Shown here piece by piece: positions 1-8,623 of a stretch of 64,000 nucleotides of DNA. Numbering within the stretch: position 1 is the first letter of the stretch; each line of letters opens with the position of its first letter. The translations under genes were made by a program, and so were the position numbers. Source of the DNA: an uncultured Paracoccaceae bacterium. Lineage in GTDB: Bacteria > Pseudomonadota > Alphaproteobacteria > Rhodobacterales > Rhodobacteraceae. The notes below the pieces were generated by a model, which was given only the letters and a program-made list of their open reading frames with translations, had not been told where the DNA came from and made no database searches. Location: positions 434,001-498,000 of the forward strand of contig CANMMF010000004.1 in the NCBI GenBank assembly GCA_947498985.1, in the 5' to 3' direction.

Positions 1-2
1 CC

Positions 3-2075
3 TATATCGGCGCGCTGGTCGGCACCACGCCGCTGGCCGGCGACAACCGCGTGTCGGATGCGGCCAGCGCCGAGGCGCTGTTCCCCGATCTCGAGGGCCC
101 GTCCTTCGTGCCGCCCATCGGGCTGCGCAGCCGGACCGACACGCTCAAGACGGTCTATTACCGCCGCCGCAAGAGCACCCTGCCGATGCTCGAGGAACTG
201 GCCCGCGACGTCACCGGCTGGCCCGCTCATGCGGTGGAGTTCTTCGAGCGGCTGGTCTGGTCGCAATGGGTGCGCAACCGGGTGCGGATGCACGCGCGGG
301 CGACGCCGGATCTGCGCTCGGTCGAGGCCATGGACCGGATCGAGACCGCCTTCGATGCAACCTGCCGGACCGTCGATGTCCGCGCGCCCGCGCAGTTCGA
401 AGGCTGGGAGAATATCCCCAATATCGGCTTTTTCCTCTGGCGGCTTTTGGCGCTGGAGCTGCCGCGCACCAGTGCGCGCCGTCTCGGTCCGGCGGACGAT
501 TTCCGCTACCATGTCTCGGTGCTGGGCAATGACGCGCCGCTCTTTTCGCGGCTGCGCCGCGAAGGCGACGAAACCGGGCTTGCCACCGAGCTGCACGTGC
601 CGCAAGCCATCCGCAAGGCGCGGTTCTGGCGCGATCTGGTGGAACACCGCGCGCTGCCCGCGCCGCGCCCCGGTCTGACGGCGTTTTATGGCGCGCCCGC
701 GGGTTTTGGCGCGCTGCCGCCTGCGCCCAACGCAAGCCTCTTTGTTGCCGTGGACGGCGTCGAGGTGCCGCCCGATGACATCGTCTGCCGCAATCTGGAG
801 CCCTGGGGCCAGCCTCAGCCCAACGAAGTGGCCGTGGATGTCGCCCGCGGGCGGCTTGCCATCGGCAGTGGCCGTCTGCCCGCCGATGACGTGCAGGTCT
901 GGTCCTTCATGGGCTGGCCCGGTCCGCTGGGTGGCGGCACCTATGCGCGCACGCCCTGGCTTGCCGGTGAAGAGATCCCCGCCCGGCGGCTCTTTGTGGA
1001 CGACACCGGCGCGGCAGACAGCGTGCCGACGCTTGGCGCGGCCCTGGCCGACTGGGTGGCCGAAGGCCGGCCCGACATGATCATACGGATCCGCGACAAC
1101 CGCACCTATGCCGAGAACCTCACGATCAACATCGCGGGCGCCGCGGGCCGGTTCCTGACCATCGAGGCCGAGGACGGGTTCCGCCCGCATCTGCGCCCCG
1201 ACCAGACAATCCGGGTGACCGGCATCAACGAGGATTTTGCGCTGACCCTGGGCGGGCTGCTCATCGAAGGCGCGGTGGAGATCCCCGGCTCGCTCGGGCG
1301 GCTGCGGCTCATCCACACAACGCTGGTGCCCGGCGTCTCGGTGGCATTGCCCGATCCCGATCAGCCACCACCGCCCGACCCGCCGGGGTTCTCGATCCGT
1401 GCCGCCGCGCAATCGGGTGGCGCGCCCGCCAATACCGAGCTGCGCATCGAGATGGCGTTTTCGATCTGCGGCCAGATCCGCCTGCCCGAAAGCGCCGAGG
1501 GGGTCTTTGCGCTCGACAGCATCATCGATGGCGGCGACACGGCAGCCATTCGCGGCCCCGGTCCCGGCACCTCCGCCCCGGGCCCCGCGCTGCATCTGGA
1601 ACGCTGCACCCTGCGCGGGCCGGTCTTCGCGCGGCAGATCGACCTCGCGACCGAGGTGATTTTCGACGGCGTGGTCGAGGTTCAGCGCCAGCAGACCGGC
1701 TGCATCCGCTTTTCCTATATCCGCCCGGTCTCTGTCACCCCGCGCCGCTACCGCTGCCAGCCCGGTCTGGCCGAACGCGCCGCGATTGCCCGCGCCGAAG
1801 AGGCCGGGCCGCTGAGCGCCGCAGAGATCCAGACCCTGCGCCAACGCGTGCGCAGCCGCGTCAGCCCCGAATACACCTCCGAGCAATATGGCCAGCCCGC
1901 CTATCTGCAGCTTGCGCGCACCGGTGCCACCGAGATTGCCCAAGGCGCGGAGGACGGCTCCGAAATGGGGGTGTGGTGCCATCTCAAGCAACCGCAACGC
2001 ACCGAGAACCTGAAACGACGACTGGACGAATACCTGCCCTTCGGGCTCGTCCCCGGCATTGTCTTCGTCACATGA
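3..2075 (+). CDS. Phage-tail/eCIS-associated protein, 5' end outside window
   Basis: The frame is open to the left edge (codons read back from the GTG at 51 to base 3), so the gene begins outside the window; at least 691 residues are visible. Residues about 330-560 (counted from the GTG at 51) look like short beta strands typical of a parallel beta-helix. The C-terminal 45 residues hold a conserved-looking block (GSEMG, PQR, then RLDEYLPFGLVPGI) that I associate with proteins encoded in phage-tail-like and extracellular contractile injection system loci beside DUF6519 proteins. No signal peptide or membrane segment is visible. It sits 34 bp before the DUF6519 gene on the same strand and is probably co-transcribed. 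The tail-related role is inferred from neighbour and family resemblance; the exact structural position is unknown. Confidence 0.6.
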   Translation, partial: YIGALVGTTPLAGDNRVSDAASAEALFPDLEGPSFVPPIGLRSRTDTLKTVYYRRRKSTLPMLEELARDVTGWPAHAVEFFERLVWSQWVRNRVRMHARATPDLRSVEAMDRIETAFDATCRTVDVRAPAQFEGWENIPNIGFFLWRLLALELPRTSARRLGPADDFRYHVSVLGNDAPLFSRLRREGDETGLATELHVPQAIRKARFWRDLVEHRALPAPRPGLTAFYGAPAGFGALPPAPNASLFVAVDGVEVPPDDIVCRNLEPWGQPQPNEVAVDVARGRLAIGSGRLPADDVQVWSFMGWPGPLGGGTYARTPWLAGEEIPARRLFVDDTGAADSVPTLGAALADWVAEGRPDMIIRIRDNRTYAENLTINIAGAAGRFLTIEAEDGFRPHLRPDQTIRVTGINEDFALTLGGLLIEGAVEIPGSLGRLRLIHTTLVPGVSVALPDPDQPPPPDPPGFSIRAAAQSGGAPANTELRIEMAFSICGQIRLPESAEGVFALDSIIDGGDTAAIRGPGPGTSAPGPALHLERCTLRGPVFARQIDLATEVIFDGVVEVQRQQTGCIRFSYIRPVSVTPRRYRCQPGLAERAAIARAEEAGPLSAAEIQTLRQRVRSRVSPEYTSEQYGQPAYLQLARTGATEIAQGAEDGSEMGVWCHLKQPQRTENLKRRLDEYLPFGLVPGIVFVT

Positions 2076-2109
2076 CGAACCGCCGGGGCAACAACAGGGG
2101 GACCACGGC

Positions 2110-5100
2110 ATGAGTGGCGATTATTCCCGCAAAACCTATGACGAGGCGCGCCGCTATTGCGCGCTCTGGCTGCAGCAGGGGCGCGTTCTGCTGGATGCCG
2201 ACTTCAACGAGATGGTCGAGATCCTCAAGGAGCGCACGCGCAAGCTCTCGCTCGATGCGATGGGCGATCCCGGCATTCCGTTCCTGACCAACCCCGACGC
2301 GTTCGAGGTGACGCTGGCGCCCGGACCGCTGGATCTGCAGGTGACGCCGGGGCGGATCTATGTCGACGGCCATCTGGCGGAGGTCTTCGAGGATGAAAGC
2401 TTCACCTATCTCACCCAGCCGTTCCTGCCCGACCCGCCGGACCTGCCGGATGGCGATGCGGCCATCGTGCTCTGCCTCTGGGAGGAGGAGATCACCTGGG
2501 TGCATAACCCCGACCTGCTGGATCCCGCACTGGGCGGCGTGGACACAGCCAACCGCTTGAGCACGCGCATCCAGCTGCTGGCCGAACCGGTCGAGGCGGC
2601 GGAATGCGGGCTCGATGTCGGCCCGCCGCCCTCCGCGGGGCGGCTCACCACCCGCGCGATTGCACCGCCCACCCCGGACGATCCCTGCATCCTGCCCCCC
2701 ACCGGCGGCTATCGCGGGCTGGAGAACCGGCTTTACCGGTTCGAGATCCACGAAGGCGGCCCGATGGGTGTGGCAACGTTCAAATGGTCGCGCGACAACG
2801 GCTCGATACTGGTGCCGGTGGAGGCGATGACCCCGGCGGGCCAGCCCACCGAGCTGTCAGTGGCCCGCATCGGCCGCGATCCGGTCCTGCGGTTCGAACA
2901 GGGCGACTGGGTCACGATCACCGACGATCACCGCTCCTGGATGGACGAGCCGGGAGAGATGGCGCAGGTCACCGACACGATCGAGGGCGATGACGGCGCC
3001 ACCATCGTGCTCGACCGCGACATCACCGGGCTGGGCCGGCCTTTTGCCGCCAGCCCCGCCGACCGTCACACGCGGGTGCAGAAATGGGACCAGCACCTGA
3101 CCACCGACCCGACGCTGATCCCCGGCGATGGCGTGATCCCGACGCAGCCCGGCCCGCTCACCATCGACGAGGCGGGGATCGAGATCACCTTCTCCACCGC
3201 CGCCCCCGGTGGCGACTTCCGGCGCGGTGACTACTGGTGCGTCTGGGCGCGCACCGCCACCGCCACCATAGACGAGCTGACCGACGCTCCGCCCGACGGC
3301 ATCCACCGCCATTACGTGCAACTGGCCGCGGCCTCGGGCCTGGGCGATCCGGACCCCGAGATCACCGATTGCCGCCCGCAGGAGCCCGAGGCCGGTGAGG
3401 GCTGCTGCACCATCGTCGTGCGCCCCGGAGAAAGCATTCAGGCCGCCATCGACGCGCTGCCGCCCGAAGGCGGCTGCATCTGCCTCAAGACCGGCGTGCA
3501 TCCGGTGCCCGGCACGCTGCAGCTCAACCGCGCCAATGTGCATATGCATGGCGAAAGCCCCGGTACGATATTGCGCGGCGCGGCACCTCTGCTGCAACTG
3601 GGCACCGCCGCCGTCGCGATCCGCATCGAGATGATCGATTTCAACGGGCGCGTCTCGCAGCAGGGCAATGGCGCGATCCTGCTGTCGCAGGGCGCGCAGG
3701 ATCTGACCGTGGAGGATTGCCGCTTTGCGCCCTTCGAGGGCGGCAATGGCGGCGTCGCGATCTTTCTGGAGCGCACCGACCGCGCGCGGATCACCGGCAA
3801 CGCCATCCTCAACACCAATTTCGGCGTTGTGGTGGCCGGGCTCTCGGATTTTCCGGTGATCGAGAAGAACGACATGGTTTTCGGCTTCGGGCGCGACGAC
3901 GCGGTGGCCGCCACCGGGATCTGGATCATCGGCAATCCCTCGGCCTGCCATATCGAGGACAACGTGATCCTCGGCGCCTTTCAGGGCATCTTGATCAACG
4001 ACGATCCGCAAGGCACGCCGCGGTCGCTCTCGGCCAGCACGCTGATCGCGGATAACGCGGTGCTGGCGGGCGGGTTCGAGGCCGCCACCGGCCCCGCCAC
4101 GCTTGGCATCGACAGCGCCGCCGACTTCACCACCATCACCGGCAACAACGTATTTGTGCTGGGCGCGCAGGGGGTCGGCATCCGCGCCTCGGGCGCAGGC
4201 TCGACCCTTGCGTCGAACAATGTCGGCGCGGCGGGTGGGCAGGCGACCTCTGCCATCGGGATCCAGATCGGCTCGCTGGCCGGCATGGACAATCCCGACA
4301 CGCCCGGCCCGCAGGTCTCCGCCACCACGCTCATCGTACGCGACAACCAGATCGCGGGCGAGGTGACCGGCATCGCGGTGTTCAACGCCTTTGCTGCGGC
4401 GCTGTCGGGCAACAATGTGGTCACCACGCCGGGACGGCGCCCGACCGCGGGGATCCTGGCGTTCAACGCGCCGCTGCTGACCGCGCAGTCCAACCGCATC
4501 GGCGGCAGCTCGGTGGGTGTGTTTTCGGCAGGCGGCAGCAACACCGCGTTGCGCGACAATGACATGGCGGGCTGCCCCACCGGCATTTTTGTGATGGATG
4601 ACGAGCGGCCGGAGCTGCATGGCAACCGTGTCGGCGGCGCCCGGCAGCTTGGCATCGCCGCGGCGCGCATCCTCGGGCGCACCCAGGTCACCGGCAATCG
4701 CGTGACCAACGCAGGCTCGGCCGCGGATCTGGCCATCGGCATCGGCGGGTTGCAGATCATCGGCGACTGGCATGTGAGCGGCAACGAGGTGAACGACACC
4801 GGCCAGACCGCCGACGGAGAGATGCCGGGCGGCCGCGCCATCGGCATCCTCGGGCTGCTGATTCTGCAGGCGCGCATCGAGAGCAACCTGGTGACCTACA
4901 CCAACGGCTTCGGTCTGGATCCCGCGCGCGAGGACCGCGCGCTGAGCCTGCTTGGGCTGGCGGAGTTTGTCGTCAACACCGGCCAGTTCCAGCAGGTCTT
5001 CGGCTTTCCCGTGCAGATCCTCGGCAACCATTTTTCCGGCGCCGGGGCCAGTGCGCTGGTGGAGCTGCTGGACATACCGCTCTCGGATGTGCTCCGCATG

Positions 5101-5361
5101 CGCTTCGAGCGGGTGCTGATGTCGAACAATTACTGCTTCCACGTTTCCGGCCCGTTCAGCGAGTTTCTGGCCACCGTGGTGCTGTCGGGCCGCTTCGGCA
5201 CCGTCGGCGGCAACCAGGTCAAGGCGACGGTTCAGGATTTTCCGTCGTTTGATTTCAACGGCATGGACGGGCCGTTCTTCGGCAACGTGCTGTCCGGACC
5301 GACTCTGGGCTATTCAGGCTTCCCGGCGGCCACAGACGGTCTGCACAATCTGCGAACATAA
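2110..5361 (+). CDS. DUF6519 domain / right-handed parallel beta-helix protein of a tail-like locus
   Basis: The ATG at 2110 is chosen over the upstream in-frame codon at 2059 because a purine-rich AGGGGG lies just before it and the protein then begins MSGDYSRKTYDEARRY, the usual DUF6519 opening (followed by LQQGRVLLDADFNE). It has 1083 residues. The N-terminal ~430 residues form the DUF6519-type region, ending near a Cys-Cys pair; from there to about 1020 runs a long right-handed beta-helix repeat region rich in N-x-(V/I) and G-N-x-(V/I) turns (NosD/pectate-lyase-like fold). DUF6519 proteins occur in contractile injection/tail-like clusters, where a beta-helix suggests a baseplate- or fibre-associated, possibly glycan-binding part. 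The domain call is good; target and exact role are unknown. Confidence 0.72.
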   Translation: MSGDYSRKTYDEARRYCALWLQQGRVLLDADFNEMVEILKERTRKLSLDAMGDPGIPFLTNPDAFEVTLAPGPLDLQVTPGRIYVDGHLAEVFEDESFTYLTQPFLPDPPDLPDGDAAIVLCLWEEEITWVHNPDLLDPALGGVDTANRLSTRIQLLAEPVEAAECGLDVGPPPSAGRLTTRAIAPPTPDDPCILPPTGGYRGLENRLYRFEIHEGGPMGVATFKWSRDNGSILVPVEAMTPAGQPTELSVARIGRDPVLRFEQGDWVTITDDHRSWMDEPGEMAQVTDTIEGDDGATIVLDRDITGLGRPFAASPADRHTRVQKWDQHLTTDPTLIPGDGVIPTQPGPLTIDEAGIEITFSTAAPGGDFRRGDYWCVWARTATATIDELTDAPPDGIHRHYVQLAAASGLGDPDPEITDCRPQEPEAGEGCCTIVVRPGESIQAAIDALPPEGGCICLKTGVHPVPGTLQLNRANVHMHGESPGTILRGAAPLLQLGTAAVAIRIEMIDFNGRVSQQGNGAILLSQGAQDLTVEDCRFAPFEGGNGGVAIFLERTDRARITGNAILNTNFGVVVAGLSDFPVIEKNDMVFGFGRDDAVAATGIWIIGNPSACHIEDNVILGAFQGILINDDPQGTPRSLSASTLIADNAVLAGGFEAATGPATLGIDSAADFTTITGNNVFVLGAQGVGIRASGAGSTLASNNVGAAGGQATSAIGIQIGSLAGMDNPDTPGPQVSATTLIVRDNQIAGEVTGIAVFNAFAAALSGNNVVTTPGRRPTAGILAFNAPLLTAQSNRIGGSSVGVFSAGGSNTALRDNDMAGCPTGIFVMDDERPELHGNRVGGARQLGIAAARILGRTQVTGNRVTNAGSAADLAIGIGGLQIIGDWHVSGNEVNDTGQTADGEMPGGRAIGILGLLILQARIESNLVTYTNGFGLDPAREDRALSLLGLAEFVVNTGQFQQVFGFPVQILGNHFSGAGASALVELLDIPLSDVLRMRFERVLMSNNYCFHVSGPFSEFLATVVLSGRFGTVGGNQVKATVQDFPSFDFNGMDGPFFGNVLSGPTLGYSGFPAATDGLHNLRT

Positions 5362-5375
5362 GGAAAGGCAAGGCC

Positions 5376-5702
5376 ATGAGCTATCAGGATCTGATCGACG
5401 AACAGCTCAAGCGCATGGAAGAGATGCGCGGCGAGTTCAGCAAGCGGCGCGACAAGGGCGAAGGACTGCGCGAGGCCACAGCGCTGCGCGCCGACCGCGC
5501 GCGGACATTGCGCCAGACGCTGTCGGGCCTCGAGCGCCGGAAAGAGGAAAGCGTCAAGCGGTTCGACGCGGAGATCAAGCGCGTGCGCGACGAGCTTGCG
5601 GAGATGGAAAAGCCAAGCGACCTCGATACGCTGAAAAAGTTCGGACGGCGCGCGCCCACCAAAAGCGGCGGCAAGAGCACAGGGCGGAAACGCAAGACCT
5701 GA
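5376..5702 (+). CDS. Small basic coiled-coil protein of the tail-like locus
   Basis: It has 108 residues, starts at ATG 5376 with AGGAAAGG upstream, and lies 14 bp after the beta-helix gene. Residues 1-85 are almost all charged helix formers with heptad-like spacing (coiled coil); the tail from about 90 is Lys/Arg/Gly/Ser-rich (many K and R, no fold expected). No signal peptide, membrane segment or cysteine is present. I do not recognise a family. As the last gene of the module it could be a small structural, chaperone-like or DNA/RNA-binding accessory; that is a guess from composition only. The 176 bp after it hold an AT-rich patch but no gene and no convincing terminator. Confidence 0.6.
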   Translation: MSYQDLIDEQLKRMEEMRGEFSKRRDKGEGLREATALRADRARTLRQTLSGLERRKEESVKRFDAEIKRVRDELAEMEKPSDLDTLKKFGRRAPTKSGGKSTGRKRKT

Positions 5703-5878
5703 GGGCGCGGGTTCGGAGTAGTTCCGACGCTCTGCTGTGACGATGCAGCGGGGTGGAGATGGCCGAGGGATTGTGTGCGGTGCGCTGCTCCATGAAATTT
5801 ATATTGTGTTCAATAATCTACATCCGACACCTCATGCATCACATGATCTTATTCCGACGCCCGGGGCGCGCGATCTGA

Positions 5879-7177
5879 TCACCTCTCCGCAGCGCGCTCC
5901 ATATGCGCCATGAGTGCTTCACAGGCGCACCGGATCGCCTGCTGCGTGACCTCCAGATCGTCACCTGTCAGCGCCAGCGACGGATAGACCTTTCCCGGCG
6001 ATTTGAAGACGCCATTGTCGCGCAGCGTCTTGTTCCAGAGCGCCGCGGCCTCCGGATCGGAGTGTTTCGCGCGGCGGTAATCCACCGGATCGGCGGTCGT
6101 AAAGTAAAGATCGAAAAGCGTCGGATCACCGCAGATCCGGTGCGCGACCCCGGCCTCTGTCAGCGCGTCCGACATCATGTCCATGACCTTCTGCCCAAGC
6201 GCGCGCAGGCGGTCGTACTGGCCCGGACGGCGCAGGATCTCCATCGTCCTGAGGCCCGCCGCCGCCGCCACCGGATTGCCCGACAACGTGCCAAGCTGCA
6301 TCAGCCACTTGTCGCGCCCGACCGCGTCCTTGTCGAAATGCGCCATGATCTCCGCGCTGGCCCCGAGTGCGGCCAGAGGGAAGCCGCCGCCGATGATCTT
6401 GCCCAGCGTGACGATGTCGGGGGTCACGCCATAGCGCTCCTGCGCGCCGCCATAGGCAAGCCGGAAGCCGGTCACGATCTCGTCGAAGATCAGCAGCACG
6501 CCATGCCGGTCGCAAAGCGCCCGCAGCCCTTGCAGGAAGCCGGGGCGCGCGGGGATGATGCGTTGCAAAGGCTCCACGATGATCGCGGCGATATCGCCAT
6601 GCTCGGCCAGCAGCGAGGCCACGGCGTCCAGATCGTTGAACGGCGCGATCAGCATGTCGTCGGCCACCGCTTGCGGGATGCCCGCGCTGTCGGGCACCGC
6701 GGTGGGGAAATTGACCTGCACCTGCGGCGCGAGGCTCATCTGCGCTTCGGCGGACATGCCGTGATAGCCGCCTTCGAATTTCAGGATCCTGGTCTTGCCG
6801 GTAAAGGCCCGCGCCAGCCTCAGCGCGTACATGTCCGCCTCGCCGCCCGAGGTGACAAAGCGCACCTGCTCGCAACAGGGCACCGCCTCGACAATCGCCT
6901 CCGCCAGCGCGATGCCGTTTGCGTTATTGGCGAAAAAGGTCATGCCGAGGGGCAGTTGGTCCAGCACCGCCTCCAGCACTTCGGGGTGGCCGTGGCCCAG
7001 CAGCATCGGGCCGGAGCCGATCAGGTAGTCGACATAAGCCCGGCCATCCTCGTCCCAGACGCGCGCGCCCTGCCCCTTTGCGATCACGATATCGGCGTCG
7101 AAATTGCCGAATCCCGCGGCGGGCAGCACGGCGCGGGCGCGGTCGATCCAGTCGGCCTGACTGTGCAGACGGTTCAT
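5879..7177 (-). CDS. Class III PLP-dependent aminotransferase (glutamate-1-semialdehyde aminomutase-like)
   Basis: This 432-residue protein has the fold-type I class III layout: GSGPMLLGHGHP near residue 55, TSGGEADMYALRLAR around 110, the DEIVTGFR block around 235 that contacts PLP, and the Schiff-base lysine in TLGKIIGGGFP near 265. Length and motifs fit aspartate-aminotransferase-family/GSA-aminomutase-like enzymes, which move an amino group between an amine or beta/omega-amino acid and a keto acid in the cytoplasm. It is the last gene of the leftward operon starting at 12218, 4 bp after the enolase-superfamily gene. It is unlikely to be the haem-pathway HemL given its catabolic context; it may transaminate a product of N-demethylation. 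Substrate not determinable from sequence. Confidence 0.75.
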   Translation of the reverse strand: MNRLHSQADWIDRARAVLPAAGFGNFDADIVIAKGQGARVWDEDGRAYVDYLIGSGPMLLGHGHPEVLEAVLDQLPLGMTFFANNANGIALAEAIVEAVPCCEQVRFVTSGGEADMYALRLARAFTGKTRILKFEGGYHGMSAEAQMSLAPQVQVNFPTAVPDSAGIPQAVADDMLIAPFNDLDAVASLLAEHGDIAAIIVEPLQRIIPARPGFLQGLRALCDRHGVLLIFDEIVTGFRLAYGGAQERYGVTPDIVTLGKIIGGGFPLAALGASAEIMAHFDKDAVGRDKWLMQLGTLSGNPVAAAAGLRTMEILRRPGQYDRLRALGQKVMDMMSDALTEAGVAHRICGDPTLFDLYFTTADPVDYRRAKHSDPEAAALWNKTLRDNGVFKSPGKVYPSLALTGDDLEVTQQAIRCACEALMAHMERAAER

Positions 7178-7181
7178 GCGG

Positions 7182-8333
7182 TCACTCCAGTATCAGATCG
7201 GGCGGCCCCAGACGGACCGCGTCCACGGTGAGGCCCAGCCCGGGGCCCTCAGGCGGGGCGATGCGGCCGGCGCTGCGCTGCGGCGCATCGGGGGCCAGAC
7301 GCGGCGCGACATAGCCCGAGAGATCGCAGACATTGAGCAGCCGCGCGGGATCGGTGGCGGCGCCCAGATGCAGCGCGGCGGCGGTTGCGATATCGCTGCC
7401 CCAGGTGTCCTCGACACACATCTTGGCGCCAAGATACAGGCAGAGATCCCGGGCGCGCCGCAATGCCGACAGGCCGCCGAATTTCGACAGTTTCAGCGCC
7501 ACGGAGTCCATGATGCCCAGCTCGTGCGCGGCCAGCAGCGAAGCCGTGTCATGTGCCAGCTCGTCAAGCTTCATCGGCAGGCCCGTGGCTCTTTGCACGC
7601 GGGCGCAATCGGCCAGCGTCGCGCAGGGCTGCTCCAGCATCACGTCGAGATGTGCCGCCGCGCGCCCGACCCGGATCGCATCGAGCGAGGTCGCGCCGCA
7701 ATTCCAGTCGCCATAGACCAGCGGGCCCGGACCCACCGCCTCGCGTACACGCGTGAGCCGTTCGACATCGGTCTGCCAGTCGCCCGACGCGCCGAGCTTG
7801 GCCTGAAACTGGGTGATGCCCTGCGCCTGCGCGGCGCGGGCGATGCGCGCCATCTCCTCCGGGTCCACGCAGGTGATCGAGTGGTAAAGCGGCAGATCCG
7901 CCTGCCGCCGCCCGCCCAGAAGCGCAAATAGCGGCAGGCCGGAAAGCTTGCCGGTGAGATCCCAGAGCGCGATGTCGAGCGCGGATTTGGCATAGCGATG
8001 CCCGGGCAGGCAGGTGTCGGCTGCGGCCATCAGCGCCTCGACGCCAAGCGGATCCGCGCCGAGCAGCACCGGGGCCAGCTCCTGCAAGGCCGGGGCCACG
8101 CCGCGCGCATAGGCCGGCAGGTAGCGCGGGATCGGGCAGACCTCGCCCCAGCCGGTGACGCCGCCATCCGTCTCCACCGCGAGCACGACGGTTTCCACGG
8201 TGTCGCAGCTCTTGCCCGCGGCCATGTGGTAGGCCGTGTGGCTGGTCAGCGGCACGTGCCAGAGCCGAAGAGAGGTGATCCGGACATGCGGCGCGCGGGC
8301 AAGCGCCGGGCTTTGCATGAGCGTCATGGCCAC
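7182..8333 (-). CDS. Enolase-superfamily enzyme (mandelate racemase/MLE subgroup, hydroxyproline-betaine epimerase-like)
   Basis: This 383-residue protein starts at GTG 8333. The N-terminal capping domain carries TDGGVTGWGE (residues 55-64); the barrel carries metal ligands D209 (GDWN), E234 (LEQP) and D257/E258 (LDEL), and two opposed lysines, K179 (FQAK) and K284 (KLSK), the pair used by 1,1-proton-transfer racemases and epimerases. Spacing and flanks resemble 4-hydroxyproline-betaine 2-epimerase (HpbD) and cis-3-hydroxyproline dehydratase relatives. The reaction would abstract the alpha proton of an amino-acid or betaine carboxylate held by Mg2+. Neighbouring demethylase genes support a betaine-type substrate, but several subfamilies share these residues, so specificity stays open. 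Confidence 0.78.
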   Translation of the reverse strand: MAMTLMQSPALARAPHVRITSLRLWHVPLTSHTAYHMAAGKSCDTVETVVLAVETDGGVTGWGEVCPIPRYLPAYARGVAPALQELAPVLLGADPLGVEALMAAADTCLPGHRYAKSALDIALWDLTGKLSGLPLFALLGGRRQADLPLYHSITCVDPEEMARIARAAQAQGITQFQAKLGASGDWQTDVERLTRVREAVGPGPLVYGDWNCGATSLDAIRVGRAAAHLDVMLEQPCATLADCARVQRATGLPMKLDELAHDTASLLAAHELGIMDSVALKLSKFGGLSALRRARDLCLYLGAKMCVEDTWGSDIATAAALHLGAATDPARLLNVCDLSGYVAPRLAPDAPQRSAGRIAPPEGPGLGLTVDAVRLGPPDLILE

Positions 8334-8623
8334 TTCCCGCAGGTGGTCAGCGCGGCCCCGGGCGCGCGCTTGTCCGGCCGCCCCCCGGGCGTGGGCACAA
8401 ACGGCGCCGCGCCCTCGGTCCCGGCGCGGGTGCCGGGGCGTGGATCGGGCGTTTGGGTGTGGCCCGGCGGCGTGCCTTCACCCCACCCCGCCACGTCCGC
8501 ATCGGTCCGGAGTTTGACCTGCGCGGCGTGCCGGCGCCCGGATTTCGGCCACCCGGTGAAAGCCCGACCGGGAGGCCCCGGCGGCACATCCATCTGGCAG
8601 ACGCTGATCCGCGCGATCGTCAC
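8324..8623 (-). pseudogene. Truncated N-terminal remnant of a second enolase-superfamily gene
   Basis: The 99-codon frame starts at a GTG (8623-8621) that overlaps the stop of the MDR gene in a GTGA junction and stops inside the start of the intact enolase gene. Its N-terminus (TIARISVCQMDVP) and the block RTDADVAGWGEGTPPGHT match the capping domain of mandelate racemase-type enzymes; later spaced residues (GT-RAG-E--APFV) still follow the family pattern. No barrel, metal ligands or catalytic lysines are present, and the last 40 residues are rich in Pro/Gly/Thr. The best reading is the first ~90 residues of a decayed gene copy still coupled to its operon. It differs in sequence from the downstream intact enzyme, so it is not a simple recent tandem duplication. 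Confidence 0.65.

Noticed and set aside
2857-5142. 761-codon open frame on the minus strand
   Set aside because: It lies opposite the beta-helix gene; the product is Arg/Gly/His/Ala-rich with no domain, a GC-bias shadow.
5703-5878. Terminator or mobile-element boundary between the tail-like module and the aminotransferase operon
   Set aside because: The gap has an AT-rich patch but no clear stem with T-run, no direct repeats and no tRNA end.
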